Below, piece by piece: positions 42,726 through 54,088 of a DNA stretch of 64,000 nucleotides (position 1 is the first letter of the stretch; each line of letters opens with the position of its first letter). This stretch comes from Brachypterus glaber (taxonomy: Eukaryota; Arthropoda; Insecta; Coleoptera; Kateretidae), in the NCBI GenBank assembly GCA_958510825.1, contig OY294048.1, forward strand, positions 22,771,589-22,835,588, read 5' to 3'. The position numbers were made by a program, and so were the translations under genes. A model generated the notes under the pieces. The model was given only the letters and a program-made list of their open reading frames with translations, made no database searches and was not told the origin of the DNA.

Positions 42726-45065
42726 TATTTAATTTTTTGATAAAACAACTATTGCTAAAATTTGATATACATCTTAGGGAACGTTCAAGTATTACGTAAC
42801 GCAAATTGTACCAAAATTCATACACTTCATACCCCGGTTCTCGCGTTATTATAGATTATAGAGATTTCATATTTTGGCTACCCCCCTAATAGGTACGTTA
42901 GGGGGGTAGCCAAAATATAAAATCTCTACAGCCTTGAATGACAATTAAAAGAACATTTTAGTTTTTAAAATCGATTTAGTATTGGACCAGAAAGAAAAGC
43001 ATGAATTCAATTTTTTCGAAAATATTATACATATATTATAATATATGTATATTATGTAATTCGGATATAACATGATCAATATTATTTAAAATATGCGTAT
43101 TTATTATATTTACGTAATATACACTTATGTAAATATAATAATTGTCACGATTTTTTTCTGGTCCAATATCTTCCAAACTAGTGCACCGATTTTAAAAAGT
43201 AAAAATTTGTTTTAATTGTCATTAAATATTGTTTAAAATGATATGTAATAATATCTATCTCAGTTTTTACCAGTAGTAGTTTTTACCAAAAAAATATTTC
43301 GAGAATTTTTGCACCGATTTTAAAAAGTTAATATCAACATAATCAGCATAAAAAAAGATTTTAAATGAGCTATTACATATCTTAATTTTTTCTGAATGCC
43401 TATTTTTGCAATATTACAAATTTTAAAATAATTTAACTGTTTGTGCTCTATTATCTCGAGTTTCAGTAAACCGATTTTTGATTGCAAATCATCATTGTAT
43501 TAAACATGAAAAAGCCTTAAAAATGACATATAACATGTCCTATTTTCTGGGATCCTTAACAACTCCAGCATAAATATTCCGAATTTATAGGTTAAAAACG
43601 TACAAAAAACGAAATAAAAAAAGCGTCAGATTGATTTTTTTAATTTTCACCCAAAATGTTCCTAGAGACATGCCTAATCGATTCATAAAAAAAAATTTTG
43701 GTTTGTCAAAAAAAAAAAATTAAACTCTAAAAATCTATAGTGATGTGAAAGTCGACCTTATTCGCATTGTGACCCTCAGCGTTTTTGTCTTGTAGTCTTC
43801 AAATGTTCTTGCCTATACAGAGCCACAAGTATTTTTTTTTAATTTTTTTTAAATATTTTCAAAAAGTTTAAAAAAAAATTGAAAAAAAAATTTGTTTAAA
43901 CAAAAAATTTTATTTTTTTTTATATTTTCTTAATTTTAGGCTACTTCCCCTTAGGGTAAATACAAAGTGTAATACATCCTTAAATTCATAATTTACAATG
44001 CTTTCAAAATCACTAAAAAAACTATGTGGATGCTGTTTGAAATTTTTTTTGGGGTTCCAAGGGTGAGTTAATAAGGAGTGTGTTTTGATGTGAGATTTAA
44101 AAGTACTTTTCATCCCATTTAATATGTTTTTTTTTTAATTAATAAAGTTTCAATCTTTAAAAATAACGGAGAGATTGGCCGGGAAGTAACATTTGGGATA
44201 CCCGGTATAATAAGAACAAACTTGAGTTTACTTAAGTTTATTTAAAAAACAAAATTAAAATTTTACTGTTTTTGACTTTTTGACCTGTAACTCAAAAACC
44301 AGCAGTCAGATCACGTTGGATCAATGCAAGCTTTTGTTCCATCCCCCATTTCCCTTGTCTACATAATAATAATAATATGTAATGATACTTTAGTAATATT
44401 ATAATAACTAATATTAGTATAGTACTAAATTTATTATAGCTCTTAGCGTAGTACTCAAACCCATATAACTGTTATCAACAAAATATTATTAAATTTACTG
44501 CAAATAAATGGAAACGAAATGCTTTGTTTAGAACTTGAAATAAATTAGCATGACAACTAGTGATAAATAATACGAAATGAGTTGTATACATCATTAACAA
44601 ACATACAAACATTACAATTATAATTTAGAATGGTTAACAATTGTTATTGCTATCACACTATTCGAAATACTAAATTTGTTTCTTGTCACTTGGTAGTTAA
44701 AACATCTGAAAGGATCATATTGTTTTAATATAGAACTTTGATCTAAATTACAAAAATATAAAAATATATGTCTGCAAAATACGAAAAACTCATTTCTAGA
44801 TTTTATTTAATTAATCGGTCAGATAAATAAATAAAAATTCTTAAAAACCCATTATATTATCGCAAATTTGGCGCATCACTCAAGAAACGCAATTAATAGC
44901 GCGATTTTTAGTTCACCAGTGAGGGTTATTTTTTCTTACTCCTAATTCGCAATAAAAAAAAACTTAAAAAAAATTTCCTAGGTAATTTTAAGAGCTGAAA
45001 TTTTAGAAGAGTATTTTTATATCATAATATATCAAAATATACAGTGTATTTCAAATAAGGTTTTA
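42726..45065. other. Gene-free spacer with repeat ends
   Basis: No gene. GGGAACGTTCAAGTATTACG at about 42780 is one end of the MITE family seen at 6678-6826, followed at 42860-42927 by a strong hairpin. GATACCCGGTATAATAAG at about 44197-44214 resembles the end of the palindromic element at 7693-10983. The remainder is AT-rich with poly-A/T runs. Confidence 0.55.
42860..42927. repeat. Hairpin with 29-bp arms and 10-base loop
   Basis: AGAGATTT...TTGGCTACCCCCCTA (42860-42888) pairs with TAGGGGGGTAGCCAA...AAATCTCT (42899-42927) with one mismatch. It could be the core of a small fold-back repeat or a precursor-like RNA hairpin. Confidence 0.8.
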
Positions 45066-47828
45066 ATGTTGGACAGTACTTTTAGCGAAAAAACTTGTGA
45101 TATACTTCTTATATCAGAACATCATCAAACTACTGAAAAACTAAACTCGATCAAGTTAGAAAAATTTAGTTTAATTGACTCATACTGTAGAAAAAATTTA
45201 GAAAAAGGTGGAGTTGCCATATACAAAAATGACAATGTTAAGTCTAGTTACAAAATTGTTTCTGTAAATGAGTATTGTATGGAGGGTGTTCTGGAGTGTT
45301 GTTGTGTTGAATTGGAAAAGGTAATAATTTTAGTTATGTATAGGCCACCTTTTGACAGAGCCGATTTGTTCTCAGTTTTTTTAAGTTTATGTAATGGACT
45401 ATTTAATAAAATTTCCAATTTTGATAAGCAATTAGTCATAGGGGGTGATTTTAACCTAAATTTTATGTCTGAATGTAATAAAGTCTCAATGTTTAATGAT
45501 CTTTTAAATGTGTACGACCTTAATGTAACTATTAAATCCCCTACTAGAGTAACAAATACTTCAAGTAAATGTATTGATAATATATTAGTAAATTGTAATG
45601 TAAAAAAATATAGTTCAACAGTATTAAATCTATACTTATCTGATCACTATGCCCAATCAATAAAAACTGAAAAAAACGTAAATATGGAAAATACAATTGA
45701 TGATAATTTTAGATACTGTAGAATTTATAACCAACAAAACAATAACAAATTTTATGATTTTCTTTTAAATGAAAATTGGCAGGATGTTTATAATCAAACT
45801 TGTCCAAATAAAGCATTTGATGCTTTCAGTCTTATCATAGCATATTATTTTGAGGCTAGTTTTCCACAAAAACGTGTTAATACAAATAGAAAGAATAATT
45901 GTCAGGGTTGGATTACAAAGGAGTTAATTGATATTAAAAAAAGGCTTACCGCCTGCAGTGATATGTCTAAACTTTATCCAGATTATACTGAGCTTAAAAA
46001 ATCAATTCAAAGTATATATCAAAAAAAACTAAAAGAGGCAAAAAAACAATATTATGATGAAAAATTAAAAAAATCAAAGTGTAAAACAAAAACAATGTGG
46101 AGTATTATAAAAAAACTGCAAAAAAATGATAAAAATAAAACAAATATTAATATAGAAGTTAATGGTAACAATATTTCGAGTAAAAAAGCAGCTAATTTAT
46201 TTAATAAACACTTTACTTCCATAAAACCAAGTAATGATACTAATGATGTACATTTTTTAAATTCAAATATACCACTTCATAACAAAAATTTAAATTTTAA
46301 TCCCCTATCTATAGATGATGTTATCAAACTAATAGAAAAATTAAAATGCTCAAATGCCACAGGATATGACAATATTTCTAACAACCTAATTAAACAATGT
46401 AAAAATATTTTAAGTAAACCTCTCACATTTATTATAAATTTAATGCTTAAAACAGGAATTTTTCCAAACAAGTTAAAAATAGCCACAGTTCAACCTGTTT
46501 ATAAAAAGGGAAGTCATAAGGATTATGAAAACTACAGGGCTATTAGTTTATTGCCAAGTTTTTCTAAAATTTTCGAGTTAGCAATAAAAGATCAGTTAGT
46601 TTCATTTTTTACTACACACAGTTTATTATCTCCCCATCAACATGGTTTCACAAAGAATAAAAGTACAGAAAGTGCTCTTAGTTTTTTCAATGAAAAAATT
46701 GTCAATGCACTTGATTCTAAATTGCAAGTTCTTGCTTTACTTTTTGATTTTTCCAAAGCATTTGATTTGGTGCCCCATGACTTGTTAATTGCAAAATTAA
46801 AAAGGTATGGGGTTAGAGGGATTGCTCTGCAACTGTTTATCTCATACTTGTATGGAAGGACACAGACTGTAAAGTTTAATAACGTCTCGAGTAATAGCAT
46901 GGATATAAAACAGGGTGTTCCACAAGGGTCTATACTGGGACCAATACTCTACATTATTTTTGCCAATGACCTAATTACATTCTTACTTAAAAATAACATT
47001 GTGGTAGTATGCTATGCCGATGATACAAATATCTTAATAATCGAAAAATGTATAGATCTATTAAAAAAGAAAACAAAAGAAGTATATGATCAAATTATTT
47101 TATGGTCAAATAAAAACAAGCTAATATTAAATAAATCTAAAACGGCAGCTATATACTTTACTATACAACAAAAGGAAAATTTAATTTTATATGAAACTGC
47201 AGATCTGCAACTTATCTCCAGTCCTAGTTCAAAAATATTAGGTGTTACATTTGATGCCAATCTAAATTGGAATCTTCATATCAATGAACTCTGTAAAAAA
47301 CTAAGCAGCTCATGTTTTGCACTTAAATTTATGTCAAATCACTGCAGTAGAGATATTATGTTGACTCTTTATTATGCCAACTTTCACTCTCACCTAAAAT
47401 ATGGTATTCTGCATTGGGGAAACTGTACACACATTAATAGAATATTTATATTACAAAAATATGCATTGCGTATACTTGCGGGACTAAATTATAGAGATAG
47501 CTGCCGTAGGGTTTTTAAAGAACTAAAAATACTTACTGTGGTAGACTTATATATTCTGGAGGTATGTCTCTTTGTTTATAAAAACAAATCTTATTTTGTG
47601 GAAGCTGGCCATACAAATAATTATAATACCAGAAATAGAGATTTATTGCAGCCTCCACGTCATCGCACGACGCTGTATCAAAAAAGTTTCTATTTCAATG
47701 GCTGTAAATTTTTTAATAAACTAGATAATGATCTGAAGGCATCCCCCAATTTAAAAACATTTAAAAGTAAACTAAAAATTAAGCTTTTACAGAAAAATTG
47801 TTATAGCATAGACGAGTTTCTAAACTAA
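45066..47828 (+). CDS. LINE ORF2: endonuclease and reverse transcriptase, uninterrupted
   Basis: 920 residues with no stop or frameshift. The endonuclease (1-200) has SEHH (Glu18), YRPP (92-95), GGDFN (126-130), IDNILVN and LSDH (191-194, catalytic His), so it is complete except for about 30 N-terminal residues that relatives have. The RT keeps NYRAISLLPSFSKIFE, HGFTKNKSTESAL, FDFSKAFD (Asp561), QGVPQGSILGP (GVPQGS 617-622) and CYADDTN (YADD 650-653). A C-terminal region (YRDSCRRVFKELKILT, NTRNRD) follows. It nicks target DNA and primes reverse transcription of the element RNA. It is the least damaged enzyme in the window. The ATG used is the first in frame; the original start was probably further upstream and lost. 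Confidence 0.9.
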   Translation: MLDSTFSEKTCDILLISEHHQTTEKLNSIKLEKFSLIDSYCRKNLEKGGVAIYKNDNVKSSYKIVSVNEYCMEGVLECCCVELEKVIILVMYRPPFDRADLFSVFLSLCNGLFNKISNFDKQLVIGGDFNLNFMSECNKVSMFNDLLNVYDLNVTIKSPTRVTNTSSKCIDNILVNCNVKKYSSTVLNLYLSDHYAQSIKTEKNVNMENTIDDNFRYCRIYNQQNNNKFYDFLLNENWQDVYNQTCPNKAFDAFSLIIAYYFEASFPQKRVNTNRKNNCQGWITKELIDIKKRLTACSDMSKLYPDYTELKKSIQSIYQKKLKEAKKQYYDEKLKKSKCKTKTMWSIIKKLQKNDKNKTNINIEVNGNNISSKKAANLFNKHFTSIKPSNDTNDVHFLNSNIPLHNKNLNFNPLSIDDVIKLIEKLKCSNATGYDNISNNLIKQCKNILSKPLTFIINLMLKTGIFPNKLKIATVQPVYKKGSHKDYENYRAISLLPSFSKIFELAIKDQLVSFFTTHSLLSPHQHGFTKNKSTESALSFFNEKIVNALDSKLQVLALLFDFSKAFDLVPHDLLIAKLKRYGVRGIALQLFISYLYGRTQTVKFNNVSSNSMDIKQGVPQGSILGPILYIIFANDLITFLLKNNIVVVCYADDTNILIIEKCIDLLKKKTKEVYDQIILWSNKNKLILNKSKTAAIYFTIQQKENLILYETADLQLISSPSSKILGVTFDANLNWNLHINELCKKLSSSCFALKFMSNHCSRDIMLTLYYANFHSHLKYGILHWGNCTHINRIFILQKYALRILAGLNYRDSCRRVFKELKILTVVDLYILEVCLFVYKNKSYFVEAGHTNNYNTRNRDLLQPPRHRTTLYQKSFYFNGCKFFNKLDNDLKASPNLKTFKSKLKIKLLQKNCYSIDEFLN

Positions 47829-48180
47829 TTATTTATGAATGTTATTGTTGTTAACTATTGCAACCATTGTAAAAATTGTGCTATTTTATTACTGTAATAC
47901 AAAGTGTTTTCTAAACTAAAGTTTTAAACTATTTATAAATATTATTGTTGTTAACCATTGTAAAAATTGTGCTACTTTATTACTATAATGCAAAGTGTTT
48001 TTTGTTTTTTGTTTTTTTTCTCTTGTTTTTTTTTTGATTATTTTTTTTTTTTTTTTACATTTAATGTATTGTAATAGAGTTAAGCATTTTATATTTTGTT
48101 ATACTGACGTGTCCTACCTATTATACCTGTATCTTAGAATTGGATAAATAAAATTATTATTATTATTATTATTATTATAT
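45066..48180 (+). mobile_element. Jockey/CR1-like LINE with intact ORF2 and (ATT)n tail
   Basis: ORF2 at 45066-47828, about 330 bases of 3' UTR containing a degenerate repeat of TTGTTGTTAACYATTG...AATACAAAGTGTTTT (47840-48005), and an (ATT)n tail at 48152-48177 instead of poly(A), as in CR1-group elements. No ORF1 is seen upstream, and the 5' end appears truncated near 45060. No convincing target duplication is identified. Confidence 0.85.
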
Positions 48181-48988
48181 ATCTATAGGTATGCAAAATC
48201 TTATTATTTCGCACATTAAGCGCAAAATCCGATACAATGCTTTATCCGATAATTTACCCATAGGTATAACAAAATTTGAAATTAAAAATTTATGGATAAA
48301 TTATAAGGCAAAACGCGTGAAACCTGCCACCTTTCTGCCTCGATGTGACCGATTTTGACCAAACTTGAAATAGTTGTACATCTATAAAAGTTATATACCC
48401 TAATAATTCGGACTGGAATATCCATATTTATTCTTTGTGCGAAAAGCTTCCTTCAACCTGTTATGCTTTATACAGACTAAATAAAATAATATATTTAAAG
48501 TTATACGCAAGGGCAGCAACCAAGAATACAAATTAATGTAGGTATACTTGGTGGCAGCGCTTATCTTAATTTATCATAATTCGTTAGTCATTGTAAACTA
48601 AACAGTACCTAAGTAATATGAATTTGTTTTTATTTTTAAAATTTTAACATGTCTTCCAACTCAAATTTTAAAATTATTAGTAGAGCTCTTTGAACAGTGA
48701 ATAGTTTTATCCTTATTTATTTAAAATATAAGTACTTTTTACTTTTTTATGTATTGTTTATTTTACCAAGAATTTTAAATGTACCCCCTTTTTTTATTTT
48801 ATGTAAACAATCTTAATTGTGGATTCTTGTAATAGTTTAGCAGTTATTATACAAAAAAACGATCGAAACGCATCAGCAATAAAAGGAATTAAACTAAAGG
48901 AGAATAATAGAAAAATTTAACTTATTTCAATATAAAACTTCTCCTATTCGCATTTAACACAAAAAAAAAAAATAAAATATGTAGTAGA
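48181..48988. other. Gene-free spacer
   Basis: No gene. It includes a TGACCGATTTTGACCAAACTTG motif at about 48345-48367 that is also seen near 35112. Confidence 0.5.
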
Positions 48989-49182
48989 AATGTTTTAATG
49001 ATGTATTATAACTCTATTTTTGCATTAAAAATTACATATGGTTTAATTTTTTGGGGTTACTCCATTCAGTCCGACAAAGTCTTAAAATACAAAAAACAAA
49101 GCTGTAAGGATCATAGCAGGTGTTTCTAGGCGTACCTCTTGTAGAGATTTATTTGGAGAACTTAGAATATTGCCACTATAGT
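48989..49182 (+). pseudogene. LINE RT C-terminal remnant, target of the Polinton-like insertion
   Basis: The translation shows the post-RT region of a jockey/CR1-like ORF2: ITYGLIFWGYS, SDKVLK, then after a one-base shift AVRIIAGVSRRTSCRDLFGE and LRILP. The remnant runs up to the 6-bp TATAGT at 49177-49182, immediately followed by the start of the large inverted-repeat element. No clear continuation is seen after 63654. Confidence 0.7.
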
Positions 49183-51206
49183 AGTAGTTGGACTACCGGG
49201 CTACAAACCCACGGTGGTAACTGGAGGACATCTTCAGCTGAAGACATCAGCGAGTCCTGAAAAAATCCTGAAAAAAAAAAATAAAAAAAAAAAAATTTTT
49301 TTTTCAGGAATTTTTTTTGTTCTTCGGCTGACGACAATGACCAGAGGGTGTCGCCACCTAGCGGTGTAAATGAGTCCAAGGATCAGGACTGCCTAGCCAG
49401 ACAAATTAAATTAGCCAAGACTATTTTTTTATTTAAATCGGTTAAAATAAACAACTTGTTATTCAAATAATATTACCCAAGAACCTTGTTATCTGAAAAG
49501 GTCAAGATCGTATGCATATATTACAAATTATAATTTATAATTAGGGAGCTGTAGAAAATAATTTTTTAAAAAAGTCTCAGCTGTTGCGGGTTTGAACCGC
49601 AGACCTATAGTTTGGTAGACGGATACGTTACGTACTGCGCCACAGAGCTCTCTGCGATACAAAATAATTTAGTTGAAAGCTTGGTATTATAAAATTATTT
49701 AATATAAACGAAGGAGCCCTGAAAAGTTTAAAATTATTGAAAGCAATGAGTGTCAAACCTAATCAGACTGTTAAGCCTAGCTTGTTAGCCTAAATTATGA
49801 GACCAAATTAGTAATAAATATTAAACATTGACTTTTGTAAACCAAACAAATACAGATACAAATATTCTTTAGAAGTACAAAGAGCCAATACCACGTTTTC
49901 GCACAATAATTACCAATAGACCAAAATATCAAAGAAAGATTCCGTATTGTTTCCGTAATATCTATAAATTATAAATATATAGTTAATATATGGCGTCTTT
50001 ACCAAATTCTGTTGAAATAGTAATTAAATAAAAATAATTTTAATTTGTTTCATAATTTAATAATTATTACATGTTAAAAATTATTCTCAAACACATGTTG
50101 CAAAAAAGTTCTCAAAAAGTTTAGTATACACAGAAAAAATGTTTTCTTATAAATATATAGTTAATATATGGCGTCTTCACGAAATTCTGTTGAAATAGTA
50201 ATTAAATAAAAATAATTTTAATTTGTTTCATAATTTAATAATTATTACATATTAAAAATTATTCTCAACACACATTTTGCAAAAAAGTTCTCAAAAAAGT
50301 TTAGTATACACAGAAAAAATGTTTTCTTAAATCAAGAATATTGTGATTCGTATATAACAATATATATTTATATATACCACGTTACAATCAAATTACATAT
50401 TTGTTTTAAAAACTATTGCAAAAAAGTATAATCACAAACATAAAAATGTTTGACGCTATTGCTTAAATATATTTTTTAGAATAGTTGTTTTAAGTGTGGT
50501 TTGTCAAGCGCGCCTAAATTATACAAAAAGTGTATTTACACACAGAGAAATGTTTCTTAAATCAAAATATATCACATTTTTTGTGTTATACCTAATTACA
50601 GATTTTATCTTGTTTCAAAAGTTGGCAAACAGTATACACACAGAAAAATGTTTCTTAAATCAAAAATATTGTTATATCACATTTGTTTTTTCTGTGTTAT
50701 ACCTAATTACATATTTTCTCTTGTTTCAAAAGTTAGCAAACAGTATACACACAGAAAAATGTTTCTTAACCCTTACCCTCCCGAGACTAAACTAATGATA
50801 ATTTTTCGATTTAATTGTGTTTTTTGCTATACCTAAAAAAAAGAAAAAAAAAAATAAAAAATACATTTTTTTTTTAGTTTCTGTTTCCTTTGAGTTTCTG
50901 TAGAGCTGTATTATACCGAATTAAATTTGTATATTTGTTTGCATACATAAAAGTCTATTAAAGTATTTTGGATTAATATTACCTTAAAGAAACAATTAAG
51001 CAAAAAGTGTAATTACACACAGAGAAATGTTTCTTAAATCGAAAATATTGTTATATAACATTTTCTTTTTCTGTGTTATACCTAATTGCACATTTTATCT
51101 TGTTTCAAAAGTTAGCACAAAGTATACACACGGAAAAATATTTATTAAATCAAAAAAATTATTATATGCAACAGTATTCTCAAACACACTTTTTTCTGTG
51201 TGCAGC
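49183..51206. repeat. Left terminal inverted repeat
   Basis: Matches the reverse complement of 61811-63648. It is longer by about 186 bases, chiefly because a segment beginning ATAAATATATAGTTAATATATGG is tandemly duplicated here (49971 and 50149, period 178) and single on the right. Inside are a tRNA-like sequence, a CTTCAGCTGAAG palindrome near the tip and three ~110-bp subrepeats at about 50526-50770 with ACACACAGAAAAATGTTTCTTAA. Confidence 0.9.
49577..49649 (-). tRNA. tRNA-like sequence in left TIR
   Basis: Identical reverse complement of the copy described at 63184-63256: A-box TGGCGCAGTACG, B-box GGTTCAAACCC and a perfect five-base T-stem, then a T-run (as AAAAAA on the plus strand at about 49569). 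The poor anticodon stem and unpaired acceptor argue against a functional tRNA. Confidence 0.45.
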
Positions 51207-52375
51207 GGTATTTTATTATTAATGTTCTAAGAAAAAAAATTTTTAATAATAATATAATTTTATTTCTTTGTGTATTTATCTTAATTTATTAATACACCGT
51301 ACAATTAAATTGCATATTTGTTTAGACTTTTTGTGTTATAACTAATTGTATATTTTATCTTGTTTCAAAAGTTAGCAAAAAGTATACACACGGAAAAATC
51401 TTTCTTAAATTAAAAAATTGTTATATACAACAGTATTCTCAAACAGACTTTTTCTGTGTGCAGCAGTATTTTATTATTAATGTTCTAAGAAAAAAAAATT
51501 TTAATAATAACATAATTTTATTTCTTTGTGTTTATATTTATCTTAATTTCTTAATACACCGTACAATTAAATTGCATATTTGTTTAGACTTTTTGTGTTA
51601 TAACTAATTGTATATTTTATCTTGTTTCAAAAGTTAGCAAAAAGTATACACACGGAAAAATCTTTCTTAAATTAAAAAAATTTTATATACAACAGTATTC
51701 TCAAACAGACTTTTTCTGTGTGCAGCAGTATTTTATTATTAATGTTCTAAGAAAAAAAAATTTTAATAATAATATAATTTTATTTCTTTGTGTTTATATT
51801 TATCTTAATTTATTAATACACCGTACAATCAAATTGCATATTTGTTTAGATTTTTTGTGTTATAACTAATTGTATATTTTATCTTGTTTCAAAAGTTAGC
51901 AAAAAGTATACACACGGAAAAATCTTTCTTAAATTAAAAAATTGTTATATACAACAGTATTCTCAAACAGACTTTTTCTGTGTGCAGCAGTATTTTATTA
52001 TTAATGTTCTAAGAAAAAAAAATTTAATAATAATATAATTTTATTTCTTTGTGTTTATATTTATCTTAATTTATTAATACACCGTACAATCAAATTGCAT
52101 ATTTGTTTAGATTTTTTGTGTTATAACTAATTGTATATTTTATCTTGTTTCAAAAGTTGGCAAAAAGTATACACACGGAAAAATATTTATTAAATCAAAA
52201 AAATTGTTATATACACCAGTATTCTTAAACAGACTTTTTCTGTGTGCAGCAGTATTTTATTATTAATGTTCTAAGAAAAAAAAATTTAATAATAATATAA
52301 TTTTATTTCTTTGTGTTTATATTTATCTTAATTTATTAATACACCGTACAATCAAATTGCATATTTGTTTCAAAT
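51121..52375. repeat. Tandem array, five units of about 261 bp
   Basis: AGTATACACACGGAAAAAT begins units at 51121, 51381, 51643, 51905 and 52166 (spacings 260, 262, 262, 261). Each contains CAGTATTCTCAAACAGAC, CTGTGTGCAGCAGTATTTTA and ACCGTACAAT(T/C)AAATTGC. The first unit overlaps the inner end of the left TIR. The right side has only the equivalent of one partial unit. The frame here is not coding. Confidence 0.92.
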
Positions 52376-53287
52376 TTAAAATACTATTGTTGCTAGCAAA
52401 AAAGCGAAAATATTTTACAAACACAGAAAAATAAAATCTTAAATCAAGAATAAGCATTAACGGAGATTTTTATTTTAGTAATTATATACTTATAATTTAA
52501 TACATTTTAACACAAAAAATATCTTTAAAAACATTATTTAAGCTTACCTAAATTACTGGGGAAAATACCATATAATGAAATGCGTAGCATTACTTTGACT
52601 TTTGAGCCCAATTATGAAACAATTTTTATTAATTATATTTATTTTTATTCTCTGTGTGTGTTTTTAATTTTATCTCATTAATTATATTTTTTTATAAGTT
52701 AATAATTTTATTTCTCTGGGTGTTATTTAAATTTATCTTATTATTTTAAAATAAATTAATTTTAGCTATCTCAATGGTTTGTACCCAAATTATGAAACAA
52801 TTTTTATTATCAAAATTTAATCGTTTTAATATGCATATATTATAAATTATAATTTATAATTGTCTAGTCAGCACATTGTGTATATAATTAAATTTAATCT
52901 TATTATGTATAAATAACTATCAATAAAGGTTAAGTTTATCAATTTCTTAGCAAAGCAATTATAAATTATTAGTTATTAATAATTGCAGATTATGTTTCAA
53001 AAAGTTGGCAAAAAGTATACACAAAGAAAAATGTTTCTTAATTATTTTATACAAATCACATTTTGTTTTTTTTGTATTATACCTAATTGAAGATTTTATT
53101 TTGTTTCAAAAGTTAGCAAAAAGTATAATTAGACACTGAAAAATATTTCTTAAATCAAGAATATTGTTATTTCTCATTTGTTTTTCTGTATTATACATAA
53201 TTGCAAATTTTATTTTGTTTAATTACTGTGAGCAAAAAGTATAATTACACACAGAAAAATATTTCCTAAATTAAGAATATTGTTATA
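52376..53287. other. Polinton-like interior, degenerate repeats
   Basis: No gene. AAATTACTGGGGAAAATACC at about 52551 matches AAAATTACTGGGGAAAATGT inside the right border (reverse of about 61785-61805), so the region continues the TIR homology beyond the array. Further ~115-bp repeats with CAAAAAGTATACACAAAG/ACACAGAAAAATATTTC lie at about 53000-53290. Confidence 0.6.
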
Positions 53288-54086
53288 CAGTATAAGCTCA
53301 ATAATGTGAACATGCGTATATATGAACTATTAGGGTTTGAGAGCACAGAATTTTTTCTATTGACTTCTCTGTAACGTGAACATCATAAACTCTCTTTAAC
53401 GTGAACAACCAGTTTTAACAAGTTTATACATATTTTTATGTAGTTGTTTCTCTTACTTAATAATCAGTAAATTTTCTAAGAAACCGTTTTTTAGAGGTGA
53501 CTTTGGTTTGCTGTAAAATAGTGTGAATAATGTGACCTTTTCTGTCAGAAATAAGACATAATTTAAAATCTAGAGAAATGGCAAATCCGCAAACATGTTT
53601 TTAACCGTTTCCTGATATACGAAAGTGCTGTGTTTGCCATACCTCGCATATTATTAAACTTTTTTTGTTCTCCAGTTGAATTAATCATATTCTTTCTTTA
53701 TTCTGTAATTACGAAATAGATAAATGGAACCCATTTTCTTCTGACTTAGAGTAACATTTAATAAAAAATAAAAGCGTTAAAATACTTAATATTAATACCT
53801 TAAAACCAAGTAAAAAACAAACATTAAGAGCATCAGTGTTTCAAAAAATGGAAAGAAAATTTTACCAGTGTTTTCTTGTATAGCTAGAAAGAAATTTTAA
53901 TAATTAAAATTTTATATTTTATCATACAATTTTTTAACTAGAATAAAGTTTAGCAAAATAAAAAAGATTTAATTAACTTAAATTTCTTGTCATACAAAGC
54001 TTGAAGTATATTATATTTTCACCTGCATGAAGTCACGTTAATTTGAACACCCCCGGTTTTTTTTTTTGTGTTCACAGCTTGTAATG
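53288..54086. mobile_element. Pogo/Tigger-like MITE nested in the Polinton-like element
   Basis: Ends CAGTATAAGCTCAATAATG and (complement) CATTACAAGCTGTGAACAC with TA at 53286-53287 and 54087-54088. TGTGAACA/ACGTGAACA is repeated near both ends (53306-53406 and 54037-54075). Joining the flanks across one TA restores the local repeat unit (ATTGTTATA-CAACAGTATTCTC in other copies), which supports the borders. There is no transposase. Confidence 0.65.
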
Positions 54087-54088
54087 TA

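Noticed and set aside
51121..52375. Regularly spaced repeats, CRISPR-like at first glance
   Set aside because: The whole 261-bp unit repeats, with no unique spacers; this is a satellite in a eukaryotic genome.
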